From Comamonas odontotermitis (lineage in GTDB: Bacteria > Pseudomonadota > Gammaproteobacteria > Burkholderiales > Burkholderiaceae_C): a stretch of DNA of 64,000 bases. Of the stretch, positions 9,069 to 18,567 are shown in pieces. Made by a program: the position numbers and the translations under genes. The DNA lies in the NCBI RefSeq assembly GCF_020080045.1, contig NZ_CP083451.1, positions 3,955,001-4,019,000 of the forward strand. The letters run 5' to 3'. Position 1 is the stretch's first letter; every line of letters starts with the position of its first letter. Under the pieces are notes generated by a model. The model had not been told where the DNA came from, searched no databases, and saw only the letters and a program-made list of their open reading frames with translations.

Positions 9069-10049
9069 TTGAACACCTTCTTTACCCGCCGCGGCGCGCT
9101 CGCGCTGTGCGCCGTCAGTCTGATGGCCGCATTCAGCCCGGTGCTGCACGCGCAGGATTTCCCCAGCAAGCCGATCAAATTCATCGTGCCCTTCGGGCCG
9201 GGCAGCGGCACCGATACGTCCGCGCGCTATTACAGCAAAAAGCTGCAGGAAGTGACCGGCCAACCTGTAGTGGTGGAAAACCGGCCCGGTGGCAACGGGT
9301 TCATTGCCGTCAAGCAGGCCTTATCAGCCCCCGCCGATGGCTACACGGTGTTCATCGGCAGCAATTCCACCCTGGCGGTCAATACCGCGCTGTTCAAGGC
9401 CCTGCCCTATGATCCGCAAAAGGACTTTGCGCCGCTCACCATGCTGATGCGTGCCCCCGCCGTAGTGGTGGCACCCGGTGATGGCGAGGTGAAGACGCTG
9501 CGCGAACTGGTGGCCAAGGCGCAGGCTGCGCCGGGCAAGGTCAATTTTGGCGCTGGCTCGGCGGGCTACCAGTTGATGGGCGAGCTGCTCAACGATGTGG
9601 CCAAGGTGCAGACCGTGCATGTGCCTTTCAAGGGCGCGGGCGAAGTGGCCACCGCCGTCGCAGGCCATACCGTGGACTATGCGTTTGCCGAAGCCACCTC
9701 GGTGCAGGAGCTGATCAAGGCCGGACGCCTCAGGGGCCTGGCTGTGGCATCGGATGCGCGCGTGCCCGCCCTGCCCCAGGTGCCGACCGCCAAGGAGGCG
9801 GGCCTGCCCGGCATCGAGGCCTATACCTGGGTGGGCGCGATGGTGAGCAGCAAGACGCCGCCCGACATTGCCGCCAAGCTGGCCGGCTGGTTCACCCAGA
9901 TTGCCAGCCTGCCGGAAACCCAGCAGTTCTACGCCCACCTGGGCGCCACCGCCATGAGCGGCGGCCCGGAGCAGATGCGCAAGTTTCAGGCCGATGAGAT
10001 TGCGCTGTGGAAGCGGATTGCCGCGCAGGCCAAGATCGAGCTGCAGTGA
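9069..10049 (+). CDS. Bug-family tripartite tricarboxylate transporter substrate-binding protein
   Basis: A 326-residue periplasmic solute receptor of the Bug (TctC) family, which captures carboxylates and similar ligands. A signal peptide covers about residues 1-29, cut near LHAQ. The mature protein opens with FPSKPIKFIVPFGPGSGTD, the conserved first strand and binding loop, and VVENRPGGNGFIA follows. The start is TTG at 9069, with CAGGAGA five bases upstream; no ATG alternative exists. No TctA/TctB membrane genes adjoin it, so it is an orphan receptor as is common in Burkholderiales. A palindrome upstream suggests regulation by a GntR-type repressor. Confidence 0.9.
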   Translation: MNTFFTRRGALALCAVSLMAAFSPVLHAQDFPSKPIKFIVPFGPGSGTDTSARYYSKKLQEVTGQPVVVENRPGGNGFIAVKQALSAPADGYTVFIGSNSTLAVNTALFKALPYDPQKDFAPLTMLMRAPAVVVAPGDGEVKTLRELVAKAQAAPGKVNFGAGSAGYQLMGELLNDVAKVQTVHVPFKGAGEVATAVAGHTVDYAFAEATSVQELIKAGRLRGLAVASDARVPALPQVPTAKEAGLPGIEAYTWVGAMVSSKTPPDIAAKLAGWFTQIASLPETQQFYAHLGATAMSGGPEQMRKFQADEIALWKRIAAQAKIELQ

Positions 10050-10054
10050 ACTAA

Positions 10055-10099
10055 ATACTATGTTTTCAGTAGCATTCAGCGCACACCATTAGGGCGTCA
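10055..10099 (+). repeat. Dispersed intergenic repeat, copy 1
   Basis: TTTTCAGTAGCATTCAGCGC followed by ACACCATTAGGGCG matches the pattern (TTTT-n-TAGCA-n-AGCGC-n-ACC-ATTA-GGCG) of the other intergenic copies. It lies just after the Bug receptor stop. Confidence 0.5.
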
Positions 10100-10118
10100 T
10101 CGCTTTTTTCGCCCCGAA

Positions 10119-10571
10119 TCAAGCGGCCACAGGGTAGCGGCTGGAGATAGCCACGCGGTTCCACATGTTGATGACGATGGCCAGCCATTCGATGGAGGCG
10201 ATCTCGGCGGGGCTCAATTGCGTGGCAGCTGCGGCGTACACCTCGTCGGGCAACTGGCCGTCTGCAATCTGGGTGATGGCCTCGGTCAGAGCCAGCCCAG
10301 CTTGCTCCTTGGCGCTGAAGTAGCCCGTCTCGCGCCAGCCGGGCAATACGGCCAGACGGTCAGCGCTTTCGCCCGAAGCCAGTGCGTCGCGCGAATGCAT
10401 GCGCAGACAGAATGCGCAGCCATTGATCTGCGAGGCGCGCATCTTGATCAGGTGAGTGAAGCCCTCACTCCAGCCCGCGTCGATGGCGGCCTTGGTGGCA
10501 AGCTCGTCGGTGGCTGCAACGGCCTTGTAGATGGCGGGAAGGGCTTTGCCCAGGTTGACGCGGTCTTGCAT
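10119..10571 (-). CDS. AhpD-like carboxymuconolactone decarboxylase family protein
   Basis: A 150-residue protein of the AhpD/carboxymuconolactone decarboxylase fold. The hallmark CAFCLRMH (CxxCxxxH) at about residues 53-60 is the redox motif of alkylhydroperoxidase AhpD-like proteins, which reduce peroxides by a cysteine pair. RASQINGCAFC shows the usual lead-in. The ATG at 10571 follows AAGGACAT on the minus strand. It stands alone, without ahpC. Peroxidase activity is expected from the motif, but the physiological substrate and reductant are unknown. Confidence 0.88.
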   Translation of the reverse strand: MQDRVNLGKALPAIYKAVAATDELATKAAIDAGWSEGFTHLIKMRASQINGCAFCLRMHSRDALASGESADRLAVLPGWRETGYFSAKEQAGLALTEAITQIADGQLPDEVYAAAATQLSPAEIASIEWLAIVINMWNRVAISSRYPVAA

Positions 10572-10678
10572 GGATGTCCTTTTAAACCAGTCTCTTAGAA
10601 GGTGTTGACGATAGCAGCGCGGCAGAATCCGAGTCCACGGCACGCCTTCACGCGCGCCGCTTCACGAACGCAAATAGA

Positions 10679-10735
10679 AACTATATTTTGATAGCAAAAA
10701 GCGCTTACCCATTGGTCGCCAGCGCCTGAAAATGG
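10679..10735 (+). repeat. Dispersed intergenic repeat, copy 2
   Basis: TATTTTGATAGCAAAAAGCG continues into CTTACCCATTGGTCGCCAGC and GCCTGAAAATGG. It is among the clearest copies of the family and lies between the AhpD-like gene and the hydrolase gene. Confidence 0.55.
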
Positions 10736-10766
10736 CATAACTGCGCGGACTGCACCCACGCGGCCC

Positions 10767-12158
10767 TCAAAGACGTGGGCCGGGCACCCGGCTGCCAATG
10801 GGCCGAGGCTGGTAGTCGGGTTCGATATGGCAGCCCGTGTTGCTGCTGGCCTTGCCCTCCTGCGTTACAGCCGGGCGCGATGCCTCCTGGGTGCAGCGCT
10901 CGGCAACGCTGCGCGGCGTGGGCTTGTCGCCCTGGTCGATCCAGGCCAGCAAGCCCGTCATGGCGGCGCGGTATTCCGGGTCGCTCAGGTAGCTGTGGCC
11001 GCCCTCGCTGGTGTAGACCTGCACCAGCGTGCCAGCCGTGCCCGCCGCTTCGCGGATCTGCTGGTAGCTGTTGGCCAGCTCCACAAAAGCCGTCTGGTCG
11101 CGGATGCCACGCAGGGTGACGGTGGGCAGCTGCGTGCGGCCCGTGGGGCGGCTGTCCGCCAGCAACTGGCCCACGGCCTGCGGGTCGGCGGCGTAGCGCA
11201 GCACGCCTGCGTTGAGCTGCTGCTGCGCCTCTGCATCCACACCCTGGTAATAGGTACGGGTGTTGTCAAAGGGGTTGCGGTCGCCCAGACGGTGCTGCGT
11301 CAGATCACGGAAGAGAAAAGTCGCCCAGTTCAGGTGGCCGTTCAGGCTTTTCTCGGTGACGGGCACCGCCGCCAGAATGCCCTGCAGGCGCCGGGCCTGC
11401 TCAGGCGTGCGCTCGGCTGCAGGTTTGTCAATGCCCGTGCAGTCGTGCACGCGGCGCTCCAGCTCGGCGCGCGTCATGGTGCTGCCAGCGGGCAACCCCT
11501 GCCACAGCGGGTACTGCGGCTCACTGGGCAGCGGGTGGTTTTGGCAGTAGTACTGGTAGACCGCGCGCAGATCCAGCCGCATGGTGTAGGCATCGATGCC
11601 ACCGCCCAGCACGCCGCTGGTGAGCAACACACCGTCGAACGCGGGACGGCCGGATTGACCCACCGGCTGACTGCCGTACCGCTCTGCCGCAACCGATGCC
11701 ACACCGCCGCCATAGCTTTGGCCGTGCAACACCATGCGGCGCGGCTGGCCAATCCGCTGCACAAACCACTGGCGCAGATCCTCCATGTCGTCTGCCGCCA
11801 TCGTCACGCCGTACCCCCCGCGCCGGTAGCTGGTGCCCGCCCAGGCGTAGCCGGTGGCCGGCATCACCGCCCAGCGGGTGGCGTCCTCCTCCACCCGCTT
11901 GATACTGGCCTTGCCCAGGCTGGGGCCGCCGTGGGCGTGCATCACTGCTACGCCTTGCGCGGCCTGCCAGCCCGCTGGAATGATGGCCATCACCTGCGCG
12001 CCGGAAGGCATTGCAGCGGTAAAGCAATGCGCGTCGGCAGGCACCGAAGGCGGGCAAGCGGCAGCCGCAGGCTCGGCACCGGCGCGCGCCCAGACTGCAG
12101 CGGGCATGCCCAGCGCCAAGGCAAGCGCCCACAAGGCTTGGGGTTTGTTTTTTTGCAT
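10767..12158 (-). CDS. Secreted alpha/beta hydrolase
   Basis: A 463-residue exported hydrolase. A signal peptide covers about residues 1-30. The nucleophile elbow GQSYGGG places the catalytic serine at 148, and HAHGGPS near residue 74 resembles an oxyanion-hole segment. Candidates for the acid and base are the Asp in RGIRDQTAF and the His in SEGGHSYLSD, in the order expected for the fold. Several Cys residues are consistent with periplasmic disulfides. Substrate is unknown; a prolyl-aminopeptidase- or tannase-like esterase is possible. It lies downstream of tyrS but behind that gene's terminator, so it is probably transcribed separately. Confidence 0.75.
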   Translation of the reverse strand: MQKNKPQALWALALALGMPAAVWARAGAEPAAAACPPSVPADAHCFTAAMPSGAQVMAIIPAGWQAAQGVAVMHAHGGPSLGKASIKRVEEDATRWAVMPATGYAWAGTSYRRGGYGVTMAADDMEDLRQWFVQRIGQPRRMVLHGQSYGGGVASVAAERYGSQPVGQSGRPAFDGVLLTSGVLGGGIDAYTMRLDLRAVYQYYCQNHPLPSEPQYPLWQGLPAGSTMTRAELERRVHDCTGIDKPAAERTPEQARRLQGILAAVPVTEKSLNGHLNWATFLFRDLTQHRLGDRNPFDNTRTYYQGVDAEAQQQLNAGVLRYAADPQAVGQLLADSRPTGRTQLPTVTLRGIRDQTAFVELANSYQQIREAAGTAGTLVQVYTSEGGHSYLSDPEYRAAMTGLLAWIDQGDKPTPRSVAERCTQEASRPAVTQEGKASSNTGCHIEPDYQPRPIGSRVPGPRL

Positions 12159-12223
12159 GAATCAGGCCTTCCTGGCTTTGCTGGAGCGCGCCAGCAGCTA
12201 TGAAAATAGGAGTTCGGATAGAA

Positions 12224-12256
12224 AAAGAGCCGCCCCCATTGGAGGAGCGGCTCTTT
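12224..12256 (-). terminator. Intrinsic terminator of tyrS
   Basis: On the minus strand AAAGAGCCGC and GCGGCTCTTT form a ten-pair stem that runs into TTTTTC, about 45 bases after the tyrS stop codon. Confidence 0.85.
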
Positions 12257-12300
12257 TATAGAACAACCAGCCCTGCAAGGCCAGCCCGGCAGGCCCAGCT

Positions 12301-13533
12301 TTACGCCAGCGTTACCCGCGCAAACTTGCGTTTACCCACTTGCACCACAAAAGTGCCGGCATCCAGCTTGAGCGCCTTGTCACTGACGACAGAGCCATCG
12401 ATGCGCACGCCACCACCGTCGATCAGGCGATTGGCTTCGCTGCTCGATGGCGCAAGGCCCGCCTGCTTGAGCAAGGCACCAATGCCGAGCGGCGCACCGC
12501 TCAGGGTGACTTCAGGGATGTCGTCGGGAATGCCGCCCTTGCTGCGGTTGATGAAATCCTGCTCAGCCGCTTCGGCTGCCGCGCCGCTGTGGAAGCGCGC
12601 AGTGATTTCCTTGGCCAGCATGACCTTGGCGTCCTTGGGATTGCGGCCACCTTCGATTTCCAGTTTGAGCGCGGCGATTTCCGGCAGGCTCATGAAGGAC
12701 AGCAGGGTGAACCAGTCCCACATCAGGTCGTCCGAGATCGACAGCACCTTGGCGAACATGGTGTTGGCGTCTTCGGTGATGCCGATGTAGTTGTTCTTGG
12801 ACTTGGACATCTTGTGCACGCCATCCAGCCCCACGAGCAGCGGCATGGTCAGCACGCACTGCGGCTCCTGCTGGTATTCCATCTGCAGGTGGCGGCCCAT
12901 CAGCAGGTTGAATTTCTGGTCGGTGCCGCCCAGCTCCAGGTCGCTCTTGAGCGCGACCGAGTCGTAGCCCTGCAGCAGCGGATAGAGGAATTCGTGCAGG
13001 CTGATGGAGCTGCCTTCTGTAAAGCGTTGGTGAAAGTCGTTACGCTCCATCATGCGGGCCACGGTGTACTTGGCCGACAGCTCGATCATGCCGCGCGCGC
13101 CCAGCTTGTCGCTCCACTCGCTGTTGTAGCGCAGTTCGGTCTTGCTCGGGTCCAGCACCTTGTAGGCCTGCTCGCGGTAGGTTTCGGCGTTCACCTTGAT
13201 CTGCTCGGCCGTCAGCGGCGGGCGCGTGCTGTTGCGGCCAGAAGGGTCGCCGATCAGGGTGGTGAAGTCGCCGATCAGGAAGATCACGGTATGGCCCAGG
13301 TCCTGCAGCTGGCGCATCTTGTTGAGCACCACGGTGTGGCCGATGTGGATGTCGGGCGCCGTCGGATCGAGGCCGAGCTTGATGCGCAGGGGCACGCCCG
13401 TGGCTTCCGATTTGGCCAGCTTCTTGATCCAGTCTTCCTGAGGCAGCAGCTCGTCCACCCCACGCAGGCTGACCTGCAAAGCCTCCTGTACGCGGTCGGT
13501 CACGGGATAAGTTGTAACAGTCGATTGATTCAT
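12301..13533 (-). CDS. tyrS: Tyrosine--tRNA ligase
   Basis: Charges tRNA-Tyr with tyrosine in the cytoplasm. At 410 residues it fits class I TyrRS. The ATP-binding signature HIGH is at 63-66 ([14 protein letters not shown]) and KMSKS is at 241-245, followed by KNN, as in the TyrZ-like branch. A C-terminal S4-type RNA-binding domain covers about 345-405. The ATG at 13533 gives the N-terminus [10 protein letters not shown]; an upstream in-frame start would add ten residues. A hairpin with a T-run lies in the leader. It is divergent from the M23 peptidase gene. Confidence 0.97.
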   Translation of the reverse strand: MNQSTVTTYPVTDRVQEALQVSLRGVDELLPQEDWIKKLAKSEATGVPLRIKLGLDPTAPDIHIGHTVVLNKMRQLQDLGHTVIFLIGDFTTLIGDPSGRNSTRPPLTAEQIKVNAETYREQAYKVLDPSKTELRYNSEWSDKLGARGMIELSAKYTVARMMERNDFHQRFTEGSSISLHEFLYPLLQGYDSVALKSDLELGGTDQKFNLLMGRHLQMEYQQEPQCVLTMPLLVGLDGVHKMSKSKNNYIGITEDANTMFAKVLSISDDLMWDWFTLLSFMSLPEIAALKLEIEGGRNPKDAKVMLAKEITARFHSGAAAEAAEQDFINRSKGGIPDDIPEVTLSGAPLGIGALLKQAGLAPSSSEANRLIDGGGVRIDGSVVSDKALKLDAGTFVVQVGKRKFARVTLA

Positions 13534-13549
13534 ATGGGGTTTCTCAGGT

Positions 13550-13586
13550 TGCCCAAAAAGCAAGGGGCGTTATACTCAGCCCCTTG
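13550..13586 (-). promoter_or_regulatory. Terminator-like hairpin in the tyrS leader
   Basis: On the minus strand CAAGGGGC and GCCCCTTG pair around a ten-base loop (13561-13586) and are followed by CTTTTTGGGC, about 30 bases before the tyrS ATG. This looks like an attenuator-type terminator. The loop also contains TATAAC, a possible -10 element, so a promoter reading competes with an attenuator reading. Confidence 0.4.
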
Positions 13587-13787
13587 TTTTGCAGCGTTTT
13601 ATTCTAGTCGCGTCTGTCAGACGTCGCCTGTAGTGGTAGAAAGCCACAGTTGTTAACACTGCATCCATCCATTTTTTGTGCCCTTTTGTCACGGACCGTG
13701 CAGATCAGCGCGGTCGATTGTTGTGTCCCGCTGTCGCAAAGCGCATGTGGCCTGGCAAAACTGCATACCGTTTATCGGGATTGAACA

Positions 13788-15143
13788 TTGAACAACGGAT
13801 TCATCACGGCAGGCCACGCCATCGCGCGCCAGCTCGTCAATACCGCCCAACAACACCCCAAGCGCATTGCGGCCGCCCTGGCTGTTCTGCTGATGACCGC
13901 CGGCGGCGGTGCCTTCGCCGTGGCCCAGCTGGGCCCCAATCCGGCAGACATGCCGGTGCACACGGTGGAATACAGCGTTCCTTCGCTGGCTTCGGAGTTC
14001 TCCATTGCAGACCTGGTCGATGGGCCAGGTTTTTCTTTGTACCGCACCGATGAAGTACGCGGCAACGATACCCCGGAGTCACTGCTGCGCCGCCTGGGCG
14101 TTGCCGATCCGGCTGCTGCCGCCTTCATCCGCAGCAATGCCAAGGCCCGCGCCGCCATCATCGGCAAGGCAGGCCGCCAGATCACCGCAGAAACCACCAA
14201 CACCCATGAGCTGACGGCCCTGACCGTGCGCTGGGCAGGTGAGAGCAGCGAGGTCTTCCAGCGCTTCACCATCCGCAAGAACGGTCGGCAGTTCGACACC
14301 ATCACCGAATTCGTGCCACTCTCCCGAGGCACACGTTTGGCCGGTGGCGTCATCCGCAGCTCACTGTATGCATCCACCGATGCAGCCAACATCCCGGACA
14401 ACGTGGCCAACCAGATGGCCGATGTGTTTGGCGACAAGATCGATTTCCGCCGCGCGCTGCGCCCGGGCGACCGCTTCTCGCTGGTCTACGAAACCCTGGA
14501 AGCCGACGGTGAAATCCTGCGCTCTGGACGTCTGTTGAGCGCCGAGTTCCGCAACAACGGCAAGACGCACGAGGCGCTGTGGTTCCAGCCCTCGCCCAAG
14601 GTCAAGGGCGATTACTACAATTTCGCAGGTGACAGCAACCAACGCACCTACATCGGCTCGCCGGTCAAGTTCACCCGCGTCTCCAGCGCATTTGCCATGC
14701 GTCTGCACCCCATCCACAAGACCTGGAGCGCCCACAAGGGCACCGACCTGGCCGCCCCGCAGGGCACGCCCGTGCGTACCGTGGGCGACGGCGTGGTCAC
14801 CTTTGCCGGCGTGCAGAACGGCTACGGCAATGTGATCTACATCGACCACGGCAACAAGCACGAAACCGTGTACGCCCACCTCAGCCGCATCGAGGTCAAG
14901 CAAGGCGAAAAGGTGAGCCAGGGCGAGGAAATCGGAGCCGTGGGCCAAACCGGCTGGGCAACCGGCCCGCATCTGCATTTCGAGTTCCGCGTGGCAGGTG
15001 ACCAGGTCGATCCGCTCGCCATGGTGGCCAACAGCGAAACCAACCAGCCGATCAACAAGCAGTCGCGTCCGGCATTCGATGCGCTCTCCAAGAGCATGCG
15101 CCTCGCCCTCAATACGCAGATGGAGTCGCTGGCTGGCGAATAA
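13788..15143 (+). CDS. M23 family metallopeptidase (peptidoglycan endopeptidase)
   Basis: A 451-residue zinc endopeptidase that probably cuts peptidoglycan cross-links in the periplasm. One membrane anchor lies at about residues 24-46. The C-terminal lysostaphin-like domain has HKGTDLAAP (H316, D320) and HLHFE (H395-H397), the expected zinc and catalytic residues. A middle region (about 140-280) resembles the OapA/LysM-like part of Csd3/MepM-type proteins. The start is TTG at 13788, since no in-frame ATG precedes the anchor. It is followed by a terminator and then anmK, which recycles anhydro-MurNAc, a logical partner in wall turnover. Confidence 0.92.
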   Translation: MNNGFITAGHAIARQLVNTAQQHPKRIAAALAVLLMTAGGGAFAVAQLGPNPADMPVHTVEYSVPSLASEFSIADLVDGPGFSLYRTDEVRGNDTPESLLRRLGVADPAAAAFIRSNAKARAAIIGKAGRQITAETTNTHELTALTVRWAGESSEVFQRFTIRKNGRQFDTITEFVPLSRGTRLAGGVIRSSLYASTDAANIPDNVANQMADVFGDKIDFRRALRPGDRFSLVYETLEADGEILRSGRLLSAEFRNNGKTHEALWFQPSPKVKGDYYNFAGDSNQRTYIGSPVKFTRVSSAFAMRLHPIHKTWSAHKGTDLAAPQGTPVRTVGDGVVTFAGVQNGYGNVIYIDHGNKHETVYAHLSRIEVKQGEKVSQGEEIGAVGQTGWATGPHLHFEFRVAGDQVDPLAMVANSETNQPINKQSRPAFDALSKSMRLALNTQMESLAGE

Positions 15144-15179
15144 GCTGCCGCCGCGTACAACACAGTCCAAGTACACCCC

Positions 15180-15216
15180 AAGGCCCCAGCGATGCGCTAT
15201 CGTTGGGGCCTTTGGT
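15180..15216 (+). terminator. Intrinsic terminator after the M23 peptidase gene
   Basis: AAGGCCCCAGCGAT pairs with ATCGTTGGGGCCTT around GCGCT and is followed by TGGTTTT. It lies between the M23 stop codon and the anmK start. Confidence 0.8.
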
Positions 15217-15238
15217 TTTGGTAGGGAACACTGCAGTC

Positions 15239-16360
15239 ATGACTGAACGTTTTATCGGCCTGATGTCCGGCACCTCACTCGATGGTGCAGACGGCGTGCT
15301 GGCCCAGTTCGAGCAGGGGCAACTGCAGGTGCTGCAGTTCGCCACCGCTCCGTTTTCCGTAGCACTGCGCGCTGAATTGCTGGCGCTCAACAGCGCCTGC
15401 GACAACGAACTGCACCGCGCAGCCCTCGCCGCCAACGCCCTGGCACGCGGCTACGCTGGCGTGGTGCACGCCCTGCTGCAAGGCAGCGGCTTGCAGGCTT
15501 CGGACATAACCGCCATTGGCGCCCATGGCCAGACGGTGCGCCACCAGCCAGGCCTGTGGGATGGCACCGGCTACACCCTGCAGATCAACAGCCCGGCGCT
15601 GCTGGCCGAGCTGACTGGCATCCCCGTAGTAGCCGATTTCCGCAGCCGCGACGTGGCTGCGGGCGGCCAGGGAGCGCCGCTGGTGCCCGCCTTCCACCAG
15701 GGCGTTTTTGGCGCGCCGGGCGCGCTGCGCTGGGTGCTCAATGTCGGCGGCATCTCGAATGTGAGCCGCCTCGATCTGCGCACGCAAAGCGATGTCCGCG
15801 GCTGGGATTGCGGCCCCGGCAATGCGCTCATGGACCACTGGAGCCAGCAGCACACCGGCAAACCCTACGATGACGGCGGGCGCTGGGCCGCTTCCGGACA
15901 GGTGATACCGGCCCTGCTGACCGCCCTGTTGGCCGAGCCCTTTCTGGCCCAGCAACCGCCCAAGAGCACCGGGCGCGACCTATTCAATCCTGCGTGGCTG
16001 GCGCCGCTGCTGGCCACGCATGCAGCAGGGACTGCTCCCGCCAATGTGCAAGCCACCCTTGCCGAGTTCACCGCTCAGGCCATTGCCCAGGACATGCAGC
16101 GCCATGGCGCTGCCCCCGGCCAGCAACTGGCCGTGTGTGGTGGTGGTGCGCTCAACCAGCACCTGATGCAACGCCTTGCCGCCCTGCTACCCGGCATACA
16201 GGTGGGCAGCACGGCCACCCATGGCCTGCCGCCGCTGCAAGTGGAAGCCGCCGCTTTTGCGTGGCTGGCACACCAATGCTGGCACGGCCTGCCAGGCAAC
16301 CTGCCGGCGGTAACCGGTGCACGCGGGCCGCGTGTGCTGGGGGCCATCTATCCCGCCTGA
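15239..16360 (+). CDS. anmK: Anhydro-N-acetylmuramic acid kinase
   Basis: AnmK phosphorylates and opens 1,6-anhydro-MurNAc to MurNAc-6-phosphate during peptidoglycan recycling in the cytoplasm. At 373 residues it fits the family. The N-terminus FIGLMSGTSLDGADGV is the family ATP-binding signature, and GWDCGPGNALMDHW and a CGGGALNQHLMQRL block follow. The ATG at 15239 is preceded by AGGGAA. It follows the M23 endopeptidase gene but is separated from it by a terminator, so it probably has its own promoter in that gap. Confidence 0.96.
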   Translation: MTERFIGLMSGTSLDGADGVLAQFEQGQLQVLQFATAPFSVALRAELLALNSACDNELHRAALAANALARGYAGVVHALLQGSGLQASDITAIGAHGQTVRHQPGLWDGTGYTLQINSPALLAELTGIPVVADFRSRDVAAGGQGAPLVPAFHQGVFGAPGALRWVLNVGGISNVSRLDLRTQSDVRGWDCGPGNALMDHWSQQHTGKPYDDGGRWAASGQVIPALLTALLAEPFLAQQPPKSTGRDLFNPAWLAPLLATHAAGTAPANVQATLAEFTAQAIAQDMQRHGAAPGQQLAVCGGGALNQHLMQRLAALLPGIQVGSTATHGLPPLQVEAAAFAWLAHQCWHGLPGNLPAVTGARGPRVLGAIYPA

Positions 16361-16369
16361 GCGCGCAAG

Positions 16370-16423
16370 CTACCGTTTTCATAGCAATCAGCGCTCACCC
16401 ATCAGGCGCTGATTGCCATTTTC
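16370..16423 (+). repeat. Dispersed intergenic repeat, copy 3
   Basis: TTTTCATAGCAATCAGCGCT continues with CACCCATCAGGCGCTGATTG. The inner part AATCAGCGC and GCGCTGATT is self-complementary, so this copy can fold into a hairpin. It lies between the convergent anmK and MFS genes. Confidence 0.55.
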
Positions 16424-16461
16424 ACTGGAAATCACTGGGTTCGCGCCACGTGCCAATGCGA

Positions 16462-17886
16462 TCAGGCATCACCGCCATCGGGTGCAGGCTTGACCGGTTC
16501 GTCCTTGTCCAACTGGCTGAACACCAAGGTGGCGGCCAAAGTCATCAGCGCCACCGTCATGAAGGTGGCGTGGATGGCCCGCAATGACTTGGCCGGGTCC
16601 GCCTGCCACATCTCCGCGTAACCTGACAGCAAGGCCCCGGCCAGCGCCACGCCGATGCCCATGGCCAGCATCTGCACCATCGACAGCAGGCTGTTGCCGC
16701 TGCTGGCAAATTCGCCATCCAGGTCTTTCAGCGTGACCGAGTTCATCGCCGAGAATTGCATGGAGTTGAAGCCACCAAAGATAAACAGTTGCAGCAGCAA
16801 CAACCAGGTGGGCTGGCCAGGAACCGTCCAGCCAAACGTCGCCAGCATCAAGGCCACCATGATGGAGTTGACCTGCAGCACACGGCGGTAGCCAAAACGC
16901 TGCACGGTCTGCACCGCAATGCGCTTGACCAGCATACTCCCCAGCACCGTGGCCAGCATCATCAGGCCCGCGTTCATCGGTGCAAGGCCCAGGCCCACCT
17001 GCAGCAGCAATGGAATCAGAAATGGCGCCGCCCCTGTACCGAAGCGGGCAAACAGATTGCCCAACAGCCCCACCCGCAGCGAGCGCACGCGGAACAGCAC
17101 CGGTGCAAACAGCGGCTCGGGCACGCGCAGCGCGTGCATCCAGTAGCTGGCAAGGCTTGCGAGGCCGAACACCATCAGCACCACCACCAGCGCCATGCCC
17201 AGCCCCATGCCGGACATGCCGTCCAGCGCCACCGAAATCGCCACCATGCCGAACGACAGCAGCGCGTAACCCACGCCATCAAACTGGCGTTGCAAAACGG
17301 GGGCGCTCTCGGGCATCCAGCGCCTGGTCGCCCAGATGCCGAACAAGCCGACCGGCACATTGATCCAGAAAATCCAGTTCCAGGTTGCCACCTCCACCAG
17401 CCAGCCGCCCAACGTCGGGCCCAGCAGCGGGCCCACTTGCCCCGGTATGGCAATGAAACTCATGGCGCGGATGAAATCCCCCTTGGGGTGGCTGCGCAGC
17501 ACCGCAAGCCGCCCCACCGGCAGCATCATGGCGCCGCCCACACCCTGCACCACACGCGCGGCAATCAGAAAGCCCAGGCTCGGAGAGAGTGCGCACAGCA
17601 CCGATCCCAATACAAACAGGCCAATGGCCCACATGAACACCCGCTTGGTGCCAAACCGGTCGGCCACCCAGCCGGAGGCCGGAATCAGCATGGCCGTGGT
17701 GAGCGAGTAAGCCACGATGACCGATTGCATCTTCAGGGGGCTTTGCCCGAGCGAGCGGGCCATCGCGGGCAGCGCCGTGTTCAGAATCGTGGCATCCAGC
17801 GATTGCAGGAAAAAGGCAATCGCCACCAGCCACAGCAGGCGCTCCTTGTGCGGCGCCAGAGGTGCACGGGTGATTTCAGCAGGCAT
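16462..17886 (-). CDS. MFS transporter, DHA2 family (MdtD-like)
   Basis: A 474-residue inner-membrane exporter with 14 predicted helices, drug:proton antiporter DHA2 type. The first helix region reads FFLQSLDATILNTALPAMA and is followed by IPASGWVADRFGTKRVF (motif A). GPLLGPTLGGWLVE corresponds to motif C of antiporters. The segments closely resemble what I recall of E. coli MdtD (YegB). The ATG at 17886 is preferred over a TTG two codons upstream. No membrane-fusion gene adjoins it. The substrate is unknown. Confidence 0.88.
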   Translation of the reverse strand: MPAEITRAPLAPHKERLLWLVAIAFFLQSLDATILNTALPAMARSLGQSPLKMQSVIVAYSLTTAMLIPASGWVADRFGTKRVFMWAIGLFVLGSVLCALSPSLGFLIAARVVQGVGGAMMLPVGRLAVLRSHPKGDFIRAMSFIAIPGQVGPLLGPTLGGWLVEVATWNWIFWINVPVGLFGIWATRRWMPESAPVLQRQFDGVGYALLSFGMVAISVALDGMSGMGLGMALVVVLMVFGLASLASYWMHALRVPEPLFAPVLFRVRSLRVGLLGNLFARFGTGAAPFLIPLLLQVGLGLAPMNAGLMMLATVLGSMLVKRIAVQTVQRFGYRRVLQVNSIMVALMLATFGWTVPGQPTWLLLLQLFIFGGFNSMQFSAMNSVTLKDLDGEFASSGNSLLSMVQMLAMGIGVALAGALLSGYAEMWQADPAKSLRAIHATFMTVALMTLAATLVFSQLDKDEPVKPAPDGGDA

Positions 17887-17982
17887 AGGCAAAACAAAAG
17901 CCGCTGGCGGGCAGCGGCTTGGTCGATGATGAAGGGAAGGCTGTGTGTGGTGTGGCGCCTTCCTGCATGGGCAGCGTGTGGC

Positions 17983-18348
17983 TTATACCGAGAAGCTTGA
18001 GCCGCAGCCGCAGGTGGTGGTGGCGTTCGGGTTCTTGATCACGAACTGCGCGCCCTGCAGGTCTTCCTTGTAGTCGATCTCGGCACCCAGCAGGTACTGG
18101 TAGCTCATCGCGTCGATCAGCAGCGACACACCATTCTTGGTCATGGTGGTGTCGTCGTCATTGGCGATTTCATCAAAGGTAAAGCCATACTGGAATCCCG
18201 AGCAGCCGCCGCCTTGCACGAACACGCGCAGCTTCAGATCGGGGTTGCCTTCTTCGGCAATCAGGTCAGCCACCTTGGCCGCTGCACTGTCGGTGAAGAC
18301 GATGGGGGCGGGCATTTCTGCCACAGAGGTTTCAGCAACTTCGCTCAT
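17983..18348 (-). CDS. erpA: Iron-sulfur cluster insertion protein ErpA
   Basis: A 121-residue A-type carrier that receives [Fe-S] clusters and passes them to target apoproteins. The three invariant cysteines appear as [11 protein letters not shown] (about residue 49) and CGCGSSF near the C-terminus (about residues 113-119). Length and motif spacing fit ErpA, not the shorter IscA. A 19-residue acidic N-terminal extension precedes the conserved part. It lies downstream of rplM-rpsI, a common betaproteobacterial arrangement, but the rpsI terminator intervenes, so it probably has its own promoter. Confidence 0.95.
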   Translation of the reverse strand: MSEVAETSVAEMPAPIVFTDSAAAKVADLIAEEGNPDLKLRVFVQGGGCSGFQYGFTFDEIANDDDTTMTKNGVSLLIDAMSYQYLLGAEIDYKEDLQGAQFVIKNPNATTTCGCGSSFSV

Positions 18349-18520
18349 GGGAGGCGACTCCAGTCAATATTTGGTAATTGGAAAGGATGGTACCGCAATC
18401 AGTCGTCTGGCGCTGCAGCGCGAGGGGGTGACGCCAATTGCAGTGTGGGAATTGGGCCACGCAAGCTGCCGCCTGGGCCGGGCCGCTGAAATGCAAGCCA
18501 CAGCGCAATGGGGCGGCCAT

Positions 18521-18550
18521 AAAAAAACCGTCCCGAGGGACGGTTTTTCG
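18521..18550 (-). terminator. Intrinsic terminator of rplM-rpsI
   Basis: AAAAACCGTCCC and GGGACGGTTTTT form a long stem with a very small loop. On the minus strand it ends in a T-run and lies about 20 bases after the rpsI stop. Confidence 0.85.
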
Positions 18551-18567
18551 AGGCAAGTAGCCAGCAA

